64,000 nucleotides of DNA from Fructobacillus evanidus (lineage in GTDB: Bacteria > Bacillota > Bacilli > Lactobacillales > Lactobacillaceae): positions 1-64,000 of the forward strand of contig NZ_CAUZLM010000004.1 in NCBI RefSeq assembly GCF_963580165.1, in the 5' to 3' direction. The notes under the pieces are model-generated. The model ran no database searches. It saw only the letters and a list, made by a program, of their open reading frames with translations, and had not been told where the DNA came from. Positions 30,931 to 40,680 of the stretch are shown here, piece after piece. The position numbers were made by a program, and so were the translations under genes. Numbering within the stretch: position 1 is the first letter of the stretch; the number at the start of each line of letters is the position of its first letter.

Positions 30931-33009
30931 TTATTTATCTGAATCGGTCGTATCGTCTGCAGATTCTGCTTGGTCATCATTTTGATCAAGAGGCTTTGTT
31001 GGGTTGTCATCACCCTTTTGCTCTTCATCTTCCACTTCGTCTTCTTTGTGGTCCAAAGAAGCCTTGGTTTCATCAAATGACTTAGCATCATCTTCGTCTT
31101 CTTCACCCTTCTTGGTGAAGTGACCAGTTTCGTAGATGTCCTTGATTTGCTTTTCATCCAATGATTCAACATCCAACAAGGCATTAGCAATCGCTGCCAA
31201 CTTATCCTTGTGTTCCGTCAAAATCTTGGTTGCTTCCTCAAAGGCTTCCTTAGTAATACGACGAACTTCTTCATCAATTAATGCAGCTGTTTCGTCTGAA
31301 TATGACTGTGCACCGCCTTGTTCGCTATAACCAACAGAAGCATTTCCTTCAAGCTGAACCATGCCCAACTTTTCAGACATTCCATAGGCCGTCACCATTT
31401 GACGGGCCAAGTTCGTTGCCTGCTGGAAATCGTTCGCAGCACCAGATGAAGCTTCGTTAAATGTTACCAATTCGGCTGCACGTCCACCCATCAAACCAGC
31501 CAATTGTTCCTTGGCCTCTGAATAACGGATGTTGTAACGGTCCGTCTTTGGCGTCATCAAAGCATAACCACCAATGCGTCCACGTGGCACAATCGTGACC
31601 TTCCGAACAACAGAAGCGTTCGAACTAACCAAACCAACCAAGGCGTGACCGGCTTCGTGGAAGGCAGTTGTCTTCCGTTCCAAATCAGACATTGCCCGGT
31701 TTGCCTTAGCAGGTCCCTGGAAGATTCGATCTTCAGCTTCATCCAAGTCAGCAGAGTCGATTAACTTCTTGTCGCGACGAGCAGCCAACAAAGCAGCTTC
31801 GTTCAACAAGTTTTCCAAATCAGCCCCGACATAGCCAGGTGTTTGGTGGGCAATCGCCTTCAAATCAACGGCTGGTGCCAATGGCTTGTTCTTGGCGTGA
31901 ACCTTCAAGATTGCTTCACGACCCTTAACGTCAGGAGCGCCAACTAAAATCTTTCGGTCAAAACGACCTGAACGAAGCAAGGCTGGATCCAAAACGTCAG
32001 AACGGTTGGTTGATGCCAAGATGATAACGCCTTCAGAGTTTTCAAATCCATCCATTTCGATCAGGATTTGGTTCAACGTCTGTTCACGTTCATCGTTGCC
32101 ACCGCCAACGCCAGAACCACGACGGCGGCCAACGGCATCAATTTCATCAATAAAGATAATGGCAGGAGCAGCCTTCTTTGCTTGTTCGAACAAGTCACGA
32201 ACACGTGAAGCCCCAACACCAACGAACATTTCAACGAAGTCTGAACCAGACATTGAGAAGAATGGTACAGAAGCTTCACCGGCAACAGCCTTTGCTAGCA
32301 ATGTCTTACCAGTTCCGGGAGGGCCCTCAAGTAAGACACCCTTTGGAATGCGGGCACCCATGTCCACAAACTTCTTTGGTGACTTCAAGAATTCAACCAC
32401 TTCAACCAGTTCTTCCTTTTCTTCGTCAGAACCAGCGACGTTTTCAAAGCGAATCTTGTTGTCCTTCGGATCAGAAGGCTTAGCCTTTGACTTACCGAAG
32501 TTCCCCATCATGCCGCCTTGACCACCCTTACCGCTTGATTGGGACATCATCAAGTAAAAGACACCAACAATCAAAAGTAATGGCACGATTGAAATAATCA
32601 AGTTCAACCAGAAGCCTGAAGATGGTGCTGGCTTCGTCGTCATATCCGTGTTGGTCTTCTTGGCCAAATCAGTAATCTGCTTCAATGATGAATCATTTTC
32701 CAAGACAGAAGTTGAGAACTTCGTTGTCGTCGTCTGATTTGCCAAAAGGCTATTCAAGCCTTGACCAGTCGATGAAGACTTTTGGCTATTCTTATAAGTT
32801 CCAGTCACTGTGTAAACATCGTTACCAGGCTGGATTGTGAAAGAGTCAATCTCTTTGTCGGACAATTGCTTAACGAAGTCAGACGATGATAGCGTCTTTG
32901 TTCCGCCATTTGACCCACCAACTAGTGAGTAAATTCCAGCAATAACCGCCAAGAAGATGATGACATATAGAAAGGAGCTTCTAAAGAAGCCACCGTTATT
33001 TTTTTTCAT
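30931..33009 (-). CDS. ftsH: ATP-dependent zinc metalloprotease FtsH
   Basis: 692 residues. Two membrane helices flank an extracellular domain (about 12-28 and 133-153), followed by the AAA module (GPPGTGKTLLAKAV; IIFIDEIDAVG; second region of homology around LLRSGRFDR) and the metalloprotease HEAGH. The tail after about residue 630 is strongly acidic. It degrades membrane and regulatory proteins. It lies after hpt and tilS, as in most Firmicutes. Confidence 0.97.
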   Translation of the reverse strand: MKKNNGGFFRSSFLYVIIFLAVIAGIYSLVGGSNGGTKTLSSSDFVKQLSDKEIDSFTIQPGNDVYTVTGTYKNSQKSSSTGQGLNSLLANQTTTTKFSTSVLENDSSLKQITDLAKKTNTDMTTKPAPSSGFWLNLIISIVPLLLIVGVFYLMMSQSSGKGGQGGMMGNFGKSKAKPSDPKDNKIRFENVAGSDEEKEELVEVVEFLKSPKKFVDMGARIPKGVLLEGPPGTGKTLLAKAVAGEASVPFFSMSGSDFVEMFVGVGASRVRDLFEQAKKAAPAIIFIDEIDAVGRRRGSGVGGGNDEREQTLNQILIEMDGFENSEGVIILASTNRSDVLDPALLRSGRFDRKILVGAPDVKGREAILKVHAKNKPLAPAVDLKAIAHQTPGYVGADLENLLNEAALLAARRDKKLIDSADLDEAEDRIFQGPAKANRAMSDLERKTTAFHEAGHALVGLVSSNASVVRKVTIVPRGRIGGYALMTPKTDRYNIRYSEAKEQLAGLMGGRAAELVTFNEASSGAANDFQQATNLARQMVTAYGMSEKLGMVQLEGNASVGYSEQGGAQSYSDETAALIDEEVRRITKEAFEEATKILTEHKDKLAAIANALLDVESLDEKQIKDIYETGHFTKKGEEDEDDAKSFDETKASLDHKEDEVEDEEQKGDDNPTKPLDQNDDQAESADDTTDSDK

Positions 33010-33071
33010 CGGGAGTCCTCAATCTTGATAAAAGTTGCTATGAATTATACGGGTTTGAGATTAAATGGATG

Positions 33072-33608
33072 TTAACTATAAATATCCTTCTTCAGGATAC
33101 CAACATATGGCAAGTTGCGATACACACCTGCGTAGTCTAAACCATAGCCGACAACGAATTCGTTGCGGACATCGAAGCCAACGTAATCGGCATCGATTTC
33201 AATCTTTCTTCCACCCTTTTTGTCTAAGAACGTAGCGACTTGCACGGAGTTAGCACCACGATCTTTAAGTAAGTCCTTCAAAAATCGCAAGGACTGACCA
33301 GTATCAACAATGTCTTCTAAAATCAGGACATCGCGGCCAGCGACGTCTGATTGAACGTCCGTTACCAACTGAATTTCATTAGATGATGTCACCCCACCAT
33401 GGTAGGAAGAAATCTTAATAAATTCTAAGTCGACGTACAAATCAATTTCACGGACCAAATCCGCCGTCCAAAGGTAAGCCCCTTTGAGCACTGACAAAAC
33501 AAGGGGCTTTCTCCCCGCATAGTCTTTGGTAATAGTTTGACCAAGTCTGACCGCTGCTTCGTGGATCTGTTCTTGGTCAAATAATACTTCTTCGATATCG
33601 TTATTCAC
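33072..33608 (-). CDS. hpt: Hypoxanthine phosphoribosyltransferase
   Basis: 178 residues. The PRPP-binding loop VLILEDIVDTGQSL and the N-terminal VLSVLKGAYLWTADL fit the family. It salvages hypoxanthine and guanine to nucleotides. The start overlaps the last base of tilS, the classic tilS-hpt-ftsH order in Firmicutes. Confidence 0.95.
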   Translation of the reverse strand: MNNDIEEVLFDQEQIHEAAVRLGQTITKDYAGRKPLVLSVLKGAYLWTADLVREIDLYVDLEFIKISSYHGGVTSSNEIQLVTDVQSDVAGRDVLILEDIVDTGQSLRFLKDLLKDRGANSVQVATFLDKKGGRKIEIDADYVGFDVRNEFVVGYGLDYAGVYRNLPYVGILKKDIYS

Positions 33609-34915
33609 TAATTTTCCTCAATTCGCCATACTAACCATTGCTTAGCTACATTCGGACGATCACGTCCGGCGGGCAGGTACCAGCTTTGTTGACCTAACCA
33701 AACAGCCAAAACTGTCTGACTTTGATCTTTTAGCAACCAGGTCCTTTCCCGTAATGTGACCGGAATTTTTTTGTCAATCAAAAGCCGTCGCACTGATTTT
33801 GTTCCACTTTTCAGAGGGATACGGTCATCTTTTTTTGCCAAAGATAACGTCAAGTCACCCACTAGATGTTCGGGTAAAATCAGGGCCTGATCAGCTTTTT
33901 GCGGGATTTTTTGGGTCCACAAAAGCTGGCTACGGTCAAAAAATTGCCATTGGTCTAATTTTAACACAAGTTCTTCGGGCTTTCGGTCATTTTTTGCAGT
34001 TTTTTCTTCTTTTATAAGTTGAACCTGCGAATAAGCCTTCACCATTATCCAGCCATCCCCCAAATCAACCTGGCCATTTGGTTTTTGATCATTAGCTAAT
34101 AGGGATAAAATGGCGACCATTTGTCCGTTTTTAACTTGATAGATACCCTGCTTTTGCAACCACAGTAAGATTGTTTTCTTCCACCAAGGTTTTGGCACCT
34201 GGTGAAAATCGGCTTGGAAAGTTGGAAGAAATGCCTTTGTCTGTTCTTGCAGTAATGCCTGGTCAGAAGCTTCCTGCTTAGCAAAATCAGCTAAATGGTC
34301 TTTTGCTTTGGCATTAATGGCCGTTAAGGCTGGAATAATTTCATGACGTAGCTGGTTACGGCCCGTATAACTAGGGTCTGCATTCGTCGCATCTTCCCGC
34401 CAATCAATCTGGTTATCCTGAGCGTAGTTTTTCAACTCCTTCTTGGCAACATCAAGAAAGGGCCGCAAGTAATACTGAGACCGGCCCATTATCCCCGACT
34501 TCTGCTGGGCTAAACCACCTCGAATTAATTGTAATAGCAGCGTTTCCACCTGGTCATCCTGGTGCTGGGCCAAAACAACAGCCTGGGAACTCGTTTCCTG
34601 GGCAACTTGATCAAAAAATTCATAGCGCACCTTTCGCGCCCAAGCCTCCACGCCGCTTTTTCCGGGCGCGGTCACCTTTTTAACGTAACAGGGAATTTGA
34701 CGGTCTTGACACTGATTTTTCACAAAAGCCTCATCGCCATCGGAAGCGGCACCGCGCAGTTGATAATTAACATGGGCAACGACCAGGTCGATATCCGGCC
34801 GAAACCGATGCAATGAATCCAGGAGCGTCATGGAATCAAGGCCACCAGAAACGGCTACCACTACCTTTTGGGGCCACTCTTTTTCTTTAATTGTCTGCGC
34901 AATCGTTTTCTTCAT
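33608..34915 (-). CDS. tilS: tRNA(Ile)-lysidine synthetase
   Basis: 435 residues. The PP-loop is VVAVSGGLDSMTLLD near residue 20; HQDDQVETLLLQLIRGG follows. The C-terminal TilS domain (about 350-425) includes KSVRRLLIDKKIPVTLRE. It converts C34 of tRNA-Ile(CAU) to lysidine, essential for AUA decoding. It starts after a terminator that ends the divIC transcript. Confidence 0.95.
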   Translation of the reverse strand: MKKTIAQTIKEKEWPQKVVVAVSGGLDSMTLLDSLHRFRPDIDLVVAHVNYQLRGAASDGDEAFVKNQCQDRQIPCYVKKVTAPGKSGVEAWARKVRYEFFDQVAQETSSQAVVLAQHQDDQVETLLLQLIRGGLAQQKSGIMGRSQYYLRPFLDVAKKELKNYAQDNQIDWREDATNADPSYTGRNQLRHEIIPALTAINAKAKDHLADFAKQEASDQALLQEQTKAFLPTFQADFHQVPKPWWKKTILLWLQKQGIYQVKNGQMVAILSLLANDQKPNGQVDLGDGWIMVKAYSQVQLIKEEKTAKNDRKPEELVLKLDQWQFFDRSQLLWTQKIPQKADQALILPEHLVGDLTLSLAKKDDRIPLKSGTKSVRRLLIDKKIPVTLRERTWLLKDQSQTVLAVWLGQQSWYLPAGRDRPNVAKQWLVWRIEEN

Positions 34916-34944
34916 CGTCTTATTTTACCCATTGTCACCAAAAA

Positions 34945-34971
34945 AAAGCCACCCTTATCCAGGGTGGCTTT
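34945..34971 (-). terminator. Terminator between divIC and tilS
   Basis: AAAGCCACCCT and AGGGTGGCTTT form an 11-bp stem; the minus strand continues with a T-run. It separates the mfd-rqcP-divIC transcript from tilS-hpt-ftsH. Confidence 0.9.
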
Positions 34972-34981
34972 AGACAAACAA

Positions 34982-35374
34982 TCAAGATTTGTCTGGTAAA
35001 TTATAAATGGTTTCGTCCTTACGCGAGTAACCATACTTATCACGCAAAATTTGTTGCAAATAAGTTGGGTCCTTCAATTGATTGGACGTCTTTTTCAAGG
35101 ACTTATTTTCCTTTTGAACGGCTTGAAGCGAAAGTTCCGACTTCGTCAGCGTCTGGTTAGCAGCGTGCAACCGCACCTGCCCCAGTACCAGCTGGACCAT
35201 AAAGACCGCCGCCACGGCAAGGCCAACTAAAACAATCCGGCGCTCACGCAAGTGGTGAGCCTTGGCATAGTGCCTACGACTCGCTTCACGACGGGCATCA
35301 GAAGCAGCAATCTGCTGGGCAATCCGGGCATTTAACGGTCGAATATTTGATTGTCGGTGCTCGTTTTCTACCAT
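34982..35374 (-). CDS. divIC: Septum formation initiator DivIC/FtsL-like
   Basis: 130 residues from ATG 35374 after AAGGAG. A basic cytoplasmic N-terminus (to about residue 54), one membrane helix (VLVGLAVAAVFMVQLVLG), then a leucine-rich coiled coil (SLQAVQKENKSLKKTSNQL) and a C-terminal YLQQILRDKYGYSRKDE, all typical for DivIC. It acts with FtsL and DivIB in the divisome. No S1-domain gene (yabR) follows, unlike in many relatives. Confidence 0.9.
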   Translation of the reverse strand: MVENEHRQSNIRPLNARIAQQIAASDARREASRRHYAKAHHLRERRIVLVGLAVAAVFMVQLVLGQVRLHAANQTLTKSELSLQAVQKENKSLKKTSNQLKDPTYLQQILRDKYGYSRKDETIYNLPDKS

Positions 35375-35451
35375 CGCCCCACTCCTTATCAGTATTATTT
35401 TGACATACTCGCAACAAACTTGCAAGGCGAATTAGCGGACTTTAGACAAAA

Positions 35452-35724
35452 TTAATCTTCCTTGTCATCTTGCTCATAGGACTCGGAAACAACTTCATAC
35501 ATGTCCTGTGCTTCGTCTTTTTTAACGATTTCGGCCAACTTCAAAACCTTGACCACCAAAGTCTTATTCCCGAAATGAATCGTGATTAGATCATTTGTCG
35601 AAACATTAGCAGCCGACTTAGCCCTTTTATCGTTGATTTCAATCCGCCCTTGGTCAGCCAAATCCTTGGCAACGGCCCGACGCTTAATAATCCGTGAGAG
35701 CTTTAAAAACTTATCAATTCGCAT
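35452..35724 (-). CDS. rqcP: S4-domain ribosome quality control protein RqcP
   Basis: 90 residues from ATG 35724, the start that matches the family (MRIDKFLKLSRIIKRRAVAK). The S4 RNA-binding domain fills most of it (ADQGRIEINDKRAKSAANVS), and the acidic tail is extra. In Bacillus it stabilises peptidyl-tRNA on split 50S subunits during alanine tailing. It overlaps the end of mfd. Confidence 0.92.
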   Translation of the reverse strand: MRIDKFLKLSRIIKRRAVAKDLADQGRIEINDKRAKSAANVSTNDLITIHFGNKTLVVKVLKLAEIVKKDEAQDMYEVVSESYEQDDKED

Positions 35725-38700
35725 CAATTTCATCCTTTTTTGTCAGTTGCAAAACAACCAAGAGGAAGTTTCGCAGGTTATTGAGCCAGTATGCTGACTC
35801 CTCTTTTAAATTAATGGTTAACGTAACGGCCAGCTGAGCCTGCTTGCCATCGACCACCGCCTTGTAAGGGACGTCCTGCAAGGCTTGAAAAATCGTTTCT
35901 CCAGCTAATTTGCTGGTCATCGATTCAGCAAAGCGCACCGTGACCTGATTTTGCTGGCGACGGATTTGCGTCACCTCTGCCAAATCAGCCAAGTTCTTGA
36001 TTCGAGAAACCAGTAATAGGCGACCAACCTCATCCGGGAAGTCACCGAAGCGGTCAATCAAATCCGACTCAACATTCTCAAAGTCTTCATCCGACTTTGC
36101 CTGACGAATTTGACGGTAAAGGTCAATCTTTTCGGCCGAATCCGCCACATAGTCATCCGGCAAGAAGGCCAATACACCCAAAATGAGTTCGGCATCCGTT
36201 TGCGTTGTCGTTGCTGGCTTGGCCTGGCCCTGCTTTGCAGCAACAGCCTCTTTGAGCATCTGAGTATACAAATCATAACCGACCGAATCGATAAAGCCGT
36301 GTTGCTGCTTCCCAAGCAGGTCACCGGCACCTCGAATCGATAGGTCCCGCATTGCAATTTTAAAACCAGAACCTAATTCCGTAAAGTCCCGAATAGCTTC
36401 CAGCCGCTTTTGCCCCTCTTCACTTGGTGTTCGTGTGAATGGATAAGTAAAGTAGGCATAGGCTAGTCGGGCTGACCGTCCGACTCGACCACGAAGCTGA
36501 TAAAGCTGTGACAGACCCATATGATCGGCGTTATCAACAATTAACGTGTTTGCATTAGGAATATCAACCCCGGTTTCAATAATCGTGGTTGTTACCAGGA
36601 CATCGAATTCCTGATTTAAGAAGGAATAGAGAATCCCTTCCAATTGGACTTCTGACATTTGGCCGTGGATAACTGCAACCCGAGCATCGGGCACCAAGTC
36701 CTGAATCTGGTCCGCAATCCGTTCCAGGTCAGCCACTCGGTTATGCAGGTAGAAAACCTGGCCATTACGGGCCAATTCCTTGCCGATTACATCGCGCACC
36801 AAGGTCCAATCAAGTTCCACAACGTAGGTCTGAATGGGGTAACGGTTCAATGGTGGCGTTTCAATCACGGACAAATCGCGGGCACCAACCATCGCCATGT
36901 TCAGCGTCCGCGGAATTGGCGTGGCCGTTAGCGTCAAGACATCGACGTTGGTCCTGATTTGCTTTAACTTTTCCTTGTGCTTAACACCAAAGCGCTGTTC
37001 CTCATCGATGACCAGTAGGCCAAGGTCGGCAAAGGCCACGTCGGCACTCAACAGACGGTGTGTGCCAACGACGATATCCAGTTCATGGTCCTTTAACGCC
37101 TGGATGGTCTGCTTGTTTTCGGCTGCCGTTTGAAAGCGGGACAAGTGGCCAATCCGAATCTCTGGGAAATCAGCAAAGCGTTCGACCATGGTCTCATAGT
37201 GCTGTTGAACCAAAATCGTCGTTGGTGCCAAAAAGGCAACCTGCTTGCCTGCGTGGGCCGCCTTGAAGACCGCTCGCAGTGCCACTTCGGTTTTACCGAA
37301 ACCAACATCCCCAACTAATAGTCGGTCCATTGGTCGCAAGCGCTGCATGTCAGCCTTAATTTCTTCGATACTGCGAACCTGATCGGGCGTTTCCGGATAA
37401 GGAAAGGCCGTATCAAACTTTAATTGAGCAGTATCATCGGGTGGAAAGGCATAACCTTGCTTGGCTTCCCGTTCGGCATAGAGCTCCAACAGCTCGTCGG
37501 CAATATCTTCAATTTTATTTTGAACTTGTTTCTTGGTCTTTTGCCATTCGGTCCCGCCCAATTTGTTAATCTTGGGTTTCTTACCAGCATCTGATCCACC
37601 AATATACTTTTGAATCAGGTTTAACTGAGTGACTGGCAAAAAGATTTTAGCATTCTTTTGGTACAAAATGACCAAATAGTCCTGCTTACCACCATCGGCC
37701 TCGAGGCTTTGCAAGCCCTGATACTGACCGATTCCATGGTTGATATGGACAACATAGTCACCAACCTGAAGCTCATTATAGGACTTCAAGCGTTCGGCAT
37801 TTGCCATCTTCCGGGACCGACGGGCCACTGGCTTCCGCGCCTTATCAAACAATTCGCGTTCGGTTAAGACCGTTAAATGACTCTTAGGCCACTCAAAGCC
37901 GGCCCCCAAGTTACCAATAATAATTTGGACCTGGTTGGCCTGAATTTCGCGATTAATGGGTACCGTCAAATCATGGTCCTTCAGTGTTGCCACAAAGTTT
38001 TGCGCCCGGTCACGGTCACTAATTAAGAGCACCATCGTCATCCCGCGGTCTTGGGCAAACTGCAAATCCGGTAAAAGAGCGGGAATTTGACCATAATATT
38101 GGTTTGCTGGCCTGGAAGTAATTTCTTCCAGGTGGGCAAACGTTAACTTATTCAAACCGCGCTGAAAGTTGGCCAGATAAAGTTCGGCCTGGTGAACCCG
38201 ACCCAAAATGGCCTCCAGGTCATCCTTGATGGCCAGTGGCGGCACAATCTGGTAAGTCTCAACCTGCTGGTCAAGCCATTCCTGGTCAAGGGTATTTTGC
38301 GATAAGGCACTTTCCTGCAGGCGAGCAAAGTCATCAACAACAAATAATCCTTCTTGACCCAAATAATCAATCAGCGTTGTCTTCTCTTGAAAAAAATACT
38401 GAGCATAAGGCAGAATCGATTGATCCCGGCGGCCCTCATTAAGTGCCGTCTGCGTGCTATCAAAGCCCTCCGTGGCGTGTTTTTTCTCCACTCCCGGCAA
38501 ACCCTTCCGATAAGTCGAAAAGGCCTCCTCCAGGCGTTCTTTACCAGCCTGATAGCGCTCTTGATCAATCACCAAATCAGTCGCCGGCAAGACCGTCACC
38601 CCCGTCACCGAATCGGCACTCTTTTGACTGGATGGATTAAAGGTCTTAATCATATCCAATTCATCGTCAAAAAAATCAAGACGGTAGGGATTGTCGGCCG

Positions 38701-39253
38701 TTGGTGGGAAGACATCAAAGATAGAACCCCGCTGGGCGTATTCTCCTGGATTTTCCACCCGGACAACCAAGCGGTAACCCAGAGTCACCAACCGTGCCTT
38801 CAAATCCTGAAAGTCATAACTTTCCCCAACCTTCAAGCGCATTTGTGCATTCGTGAAATCAGCCACCTGCGGCTCATAACGAACAAAGGCTGCCAAATTC
38901 GTCAGATAAATTCCTGGCTGTCCAATGGCCAAACCCGTTAAAGCCTCCACCCGGTCAGTCACAAAGGAATTAGACGAAACGGCAAGTTCGGTCGCCAGTG
39001 CCTCTTCAGCCGAAAACCGATAAAGATCCTCTTCTGCTACTAAATCAGCCAGGTCATTCGCCAAATCCTCTAAGTGAGCCTGGGTATCAGTCAGTACCAA
39101 AATTGGCTGTGGTCGCCGTTCATAAATCGCTGCCAACGAGGCCGCCTTTGCTGCCCCATTCACACCCAAAAAAAGCTGGCGCTCGCCAGACTTTTGTTGT
39201 TCGGTTAATTTTGTAATTGTTTCATTGTTCGTTAAATATTTTGTTAACGTCAT
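35714..39253 (-). CDS. mfd: Transcription-repair coupling factor
   Basis: 1179 residues, full length. UvrB-like N-terminal module, RNA polymerase-interacting domain near ELQVGDYVVHINHGIGQYQG, helicase motifs GDVGFGKTEVA, LLVIDEEQRFGV and TATPIPRTLNMA, and a C-terminal TRCF domain. It removes stalled RNA polymerase and recruits UvrA. It follows pth by two bases. Confidence 0.97.
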   Translation of the reverse strand: MTLTKYLTNNETITKLTEQQKSGERQLFLGVNGAAKAASLAAIYERRPQPILVLTDTQAHLEDLANDLADLVAEEDLYRFSAEEALATELAVSSNSFVTDRVEALTGLAIGQPGIYLTNLAAFVRYEPQVADFTNAQMRLKVGESYDFQDLKARLVTLGYRLVVRVENPGEYAQRGSIFDVFPPTADNPYRLDFFDDELDMIKTFNPSSQKSADSVTGVTVLPATDLVIDQERYQAGKERLEEAFSTYRKGLPGVEKKHATEGFDSTQTALNEGRRDQSILPYAQYFFQEKTTLIDYLGQEGLFVVDDFARLQESALSQNTLDQEWLDQQVETYQIVPPLAIKDDLEAILGRVHQAELYLANFQRGLNKLTFAHLEEITSRPANQYYGQIPALLPDLQFAQDRGMTMVLLISDRDRAQNFVATLKDHDLTVPINREIQANQVQIIIGNLGAGFEWPKSHLTVLTERELFDKARKPVARRSRKMANAERLKSYNELQVGDYVVHINHGIGQYQGLQSLEADGGKQDYLVILYQKNAKIFLPVTQLNLIQKYIGGSDAGKKPKINKLGGTEWQKTKKQVQNKIEDIADELLELYAEREAKQGYAFPPDDTAQLKFDTAFPYPETPDQVRSIEEIKADMQRLRPMDRLLVGDVGFGKTEVALRAVFKAAHAGKQVAFLAPTTILVQQHYETMVERFADFPEIRIGHLSRFQTAAENKQTIQALKDHELDIVVGTHRLLSADVAFADLGLLVIDEEQRFGVKHKEKLKQIRTNVDVLTLTATPIPRTLNMAMVGARDLSVIETPPLNRYPIQTYVVELDWTLVRDVIGKELARNGQVFYLHNRVADLERIADQIQDLVPDARVAVIHGQMSEVQLEGILYSFLNQEFDVLVTTTIIETGVDIPNANTLIVDNADHMGLSQLYQLRGRVGRSARLAYAYFTYPFTRTPSEEGQKRLEAIRDFTELGSGFKIAMRDLSIRGAGDLLGKQQHGFIDSVGYDLYTQMLKEAVAAKQGQAKPATTTQTDAELILGVLAFLPDDYVADSAEKIDLYRQIRQAKSDEDFENVESDLIDRFGDFPDEVGRLLLVSRIKNLADLAEVTQIRRQQNQVTVRFAESMTSKLAGETIFQALQDVPYKAVVDGKQAQLAVTLTINLKEESAYWLNNLRNFLLVVLQLTKKDEIDAN

Positions 39254-39255
39254 GC

Positions 39256-39822
39256 TTACCCGTTATATTGATTGCTCAATTCAGCCACCTTTGCCCCGTG
39301 AACCCAATCCACGAGGGCCTGGTCGACCTTTTTAAAGGTATCATCCCAGGTGGCTAAATCGTCTTTTGAAAATTTACCCAAAACGTAATTAACGACCGAC
39401 TGATGGTCATGGTCTGGATGGCCAATGCCAAACTTTAAGCGCAAGAAGCCTTGCGTTTTTGTATGGGCCATAATTGATTTTAATCCGTTATGCCCGCCAG
39501 CCGAACCCTTTGCCCGGAAGCGAATCTTGCCAAAGGATTGGTCCATATCATCGGCCAACACAAGAATATCATCGACATCCCCACCGTAAAAATCCAAAAA
39601 GGCTCGGACCGCTTGGCCAGAATCGTTCATGTAAGTACTTGGTTTGACCAACCAAACCGTTTCCCCATCAATCACAACCTTGGCGGCCGATGCATAAAGT
39701 TTCGTTGGTACAAATTCGACCCCCTGACTAGCAGCGAAGTGGTCTAAGGCCATAAAACCAATGTTATGTCTTGTCAAATCATAGCTTTCACCAATATTTC
39801 CAAGGCCAAAAATAAATTTCAT
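39256..39822 (-). CDS. pth: Peptidyl-tRNA hydrolase
   Basis: 188 residues. GLGNIGESYDLTRHNIGFMA at the N-terminus includes the catalytic His, and KGSAGGHNGLKSI holds the conserved Asn/His. It recycles peptidyl-tRNA. It heads the pth-mfd-rqcP-divIC operon. Confidence 0.95.
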   Translation of the reverse strand: MKFIFGLGNIGESYDLTRHNIGFMALDHFAASQGVEFVPTKLYASAAKVVIDGETVWLVKPSTYMNDSGQAVRAFLDFYGGDVDDILVLADDMDQSFGKIRFRAKGSAGGHNGLKSIMAHTKTQGFLRLKFGIGHPDHDHQSVVNYVLGKFSKDDLATWDDTFKKVDQALVDWVHGAKVAELSNQYNG

Positions 39823-39942
39823 CAGGGTTTCCTTTCAAACATTTCTACTAACATCCTAATCTTATCATTATAACACGCAAGTTTGACACATAAATATGTT
39901 AGGATAGAGCAAAGAAAGAACTTTTATAAAGGCAGGCAATCT

Positions 39943-40593
39943 ATGTTTCCAAAGTCTTTGATCGTCCCTAAAAATCAATTACTTACCATCAGCGAAGACA
40001 CCACTATCCAAGAAGTCTACGACCTGTTTGAAAGTAAAGAAGCCGATCACGTCCGCACAATTCCAATTTTAGATACCACTGGTCACCTCTTCCGTGGTAA
40101 TGTTTACCGCCAACACGTTTATGAGTACATTGCTCGTGGTGGTGATACAAGTAAGCGGGCAACCTCGATCATGCGCAACTCAACCAAGTTTATCTCAACT
40201 TCGGCTGATTTCTATGAACTTTTCTTCGCTATTCGTGACTTACCACACATTGCCGTGGTTGATGACGCCCACCACTTTATCGGCGTCCTGACCCACGCCT
40301 CTTTAATGGACTTACTGTCACAGTCGTGGTCACTGCAAAAGGGTGGCGTTTCACTAGCAGTCAAGACCAAGCAAGAAGAACGGGGAAATCTACAACAAAT
40401 TACCCGAGTTATCACCCGCTATACTAATATCGAGTCCGTTCTTTCCATTCAAAACGAGAAAAACGAACCAAAATCCATCCTCTTTACCCTGCCACTAACG
40501 GAAGACTCCCCCATCCTGCGCAAGATTATCACAAAACTTGAACGCAAGCGATTCCAAGTCCAATCCGTTGAAAATCTAAATGAATTTGTTTAG
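39943..40593 (+). CDS. cbpA: CBS-domain protein, c-di-AMP-binding CbpA type
   Basis: 216 residues from ATG 39943 (AAGGCAGG upstream); the frame extends upstream without a site. Two CBS motifs lie at about 14-70 (ADHVRTIPILDTTGHLFRGN) and 75-130 (LPHIAVVDDAHHFIGVLTHA). The remainder is an ACT-like alpha/beta domain. This CBS-ACT order matches Listeria CbpA, a c-di-AMP-binding protein. Divergent from pth. Confidence 0.75.
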   Translation: MFPKSLIVPKNQLLTISEDTTIQEVYDLFESKEADHVRTIPILDTTGHLFRGNVYRQHVYEYIARGGDTSKRATSIMRNSTKFISTSADFYELFFAIRDLPHIAVVDDAHHFIGVLTHASLMDLLSQSWSLQKGGVSLAVKTKQEERGNLQQITRVITRYTNIESVLSIQNEKNEPKSILFTLPLTEDSPILRKIITKLERKRFQVQSVENLNEFV

Positions 40594-40600
40594 ACACTAA

Positions 40601-40673
40601 AAAACCGATGACAGTAGAGATATGAAGCCCAAATTTCAGGGTGCATATCTCACTGTCATCGGTTTTCTTTTTT
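40601..40673. terminator. Long bidirectional terminator hairpin
   Basis: AAAACCGATGACAGT and ACTGTCATCGGTTTT pair, with an inner AGATAT/ATATCT stem, followed by CTTTTTT. It lies between the convergent cbpA and the 40681 gene. Confidence 0.92.
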
Positions 40674-40680
40674 AATAAAA

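Noticed and set aside
38354..38941. 195-codon plus-strand frame opposite mfd
   Set aside because: Antisense to a well-conserved domain of mfd, no ribosome site, low-complexity translation.
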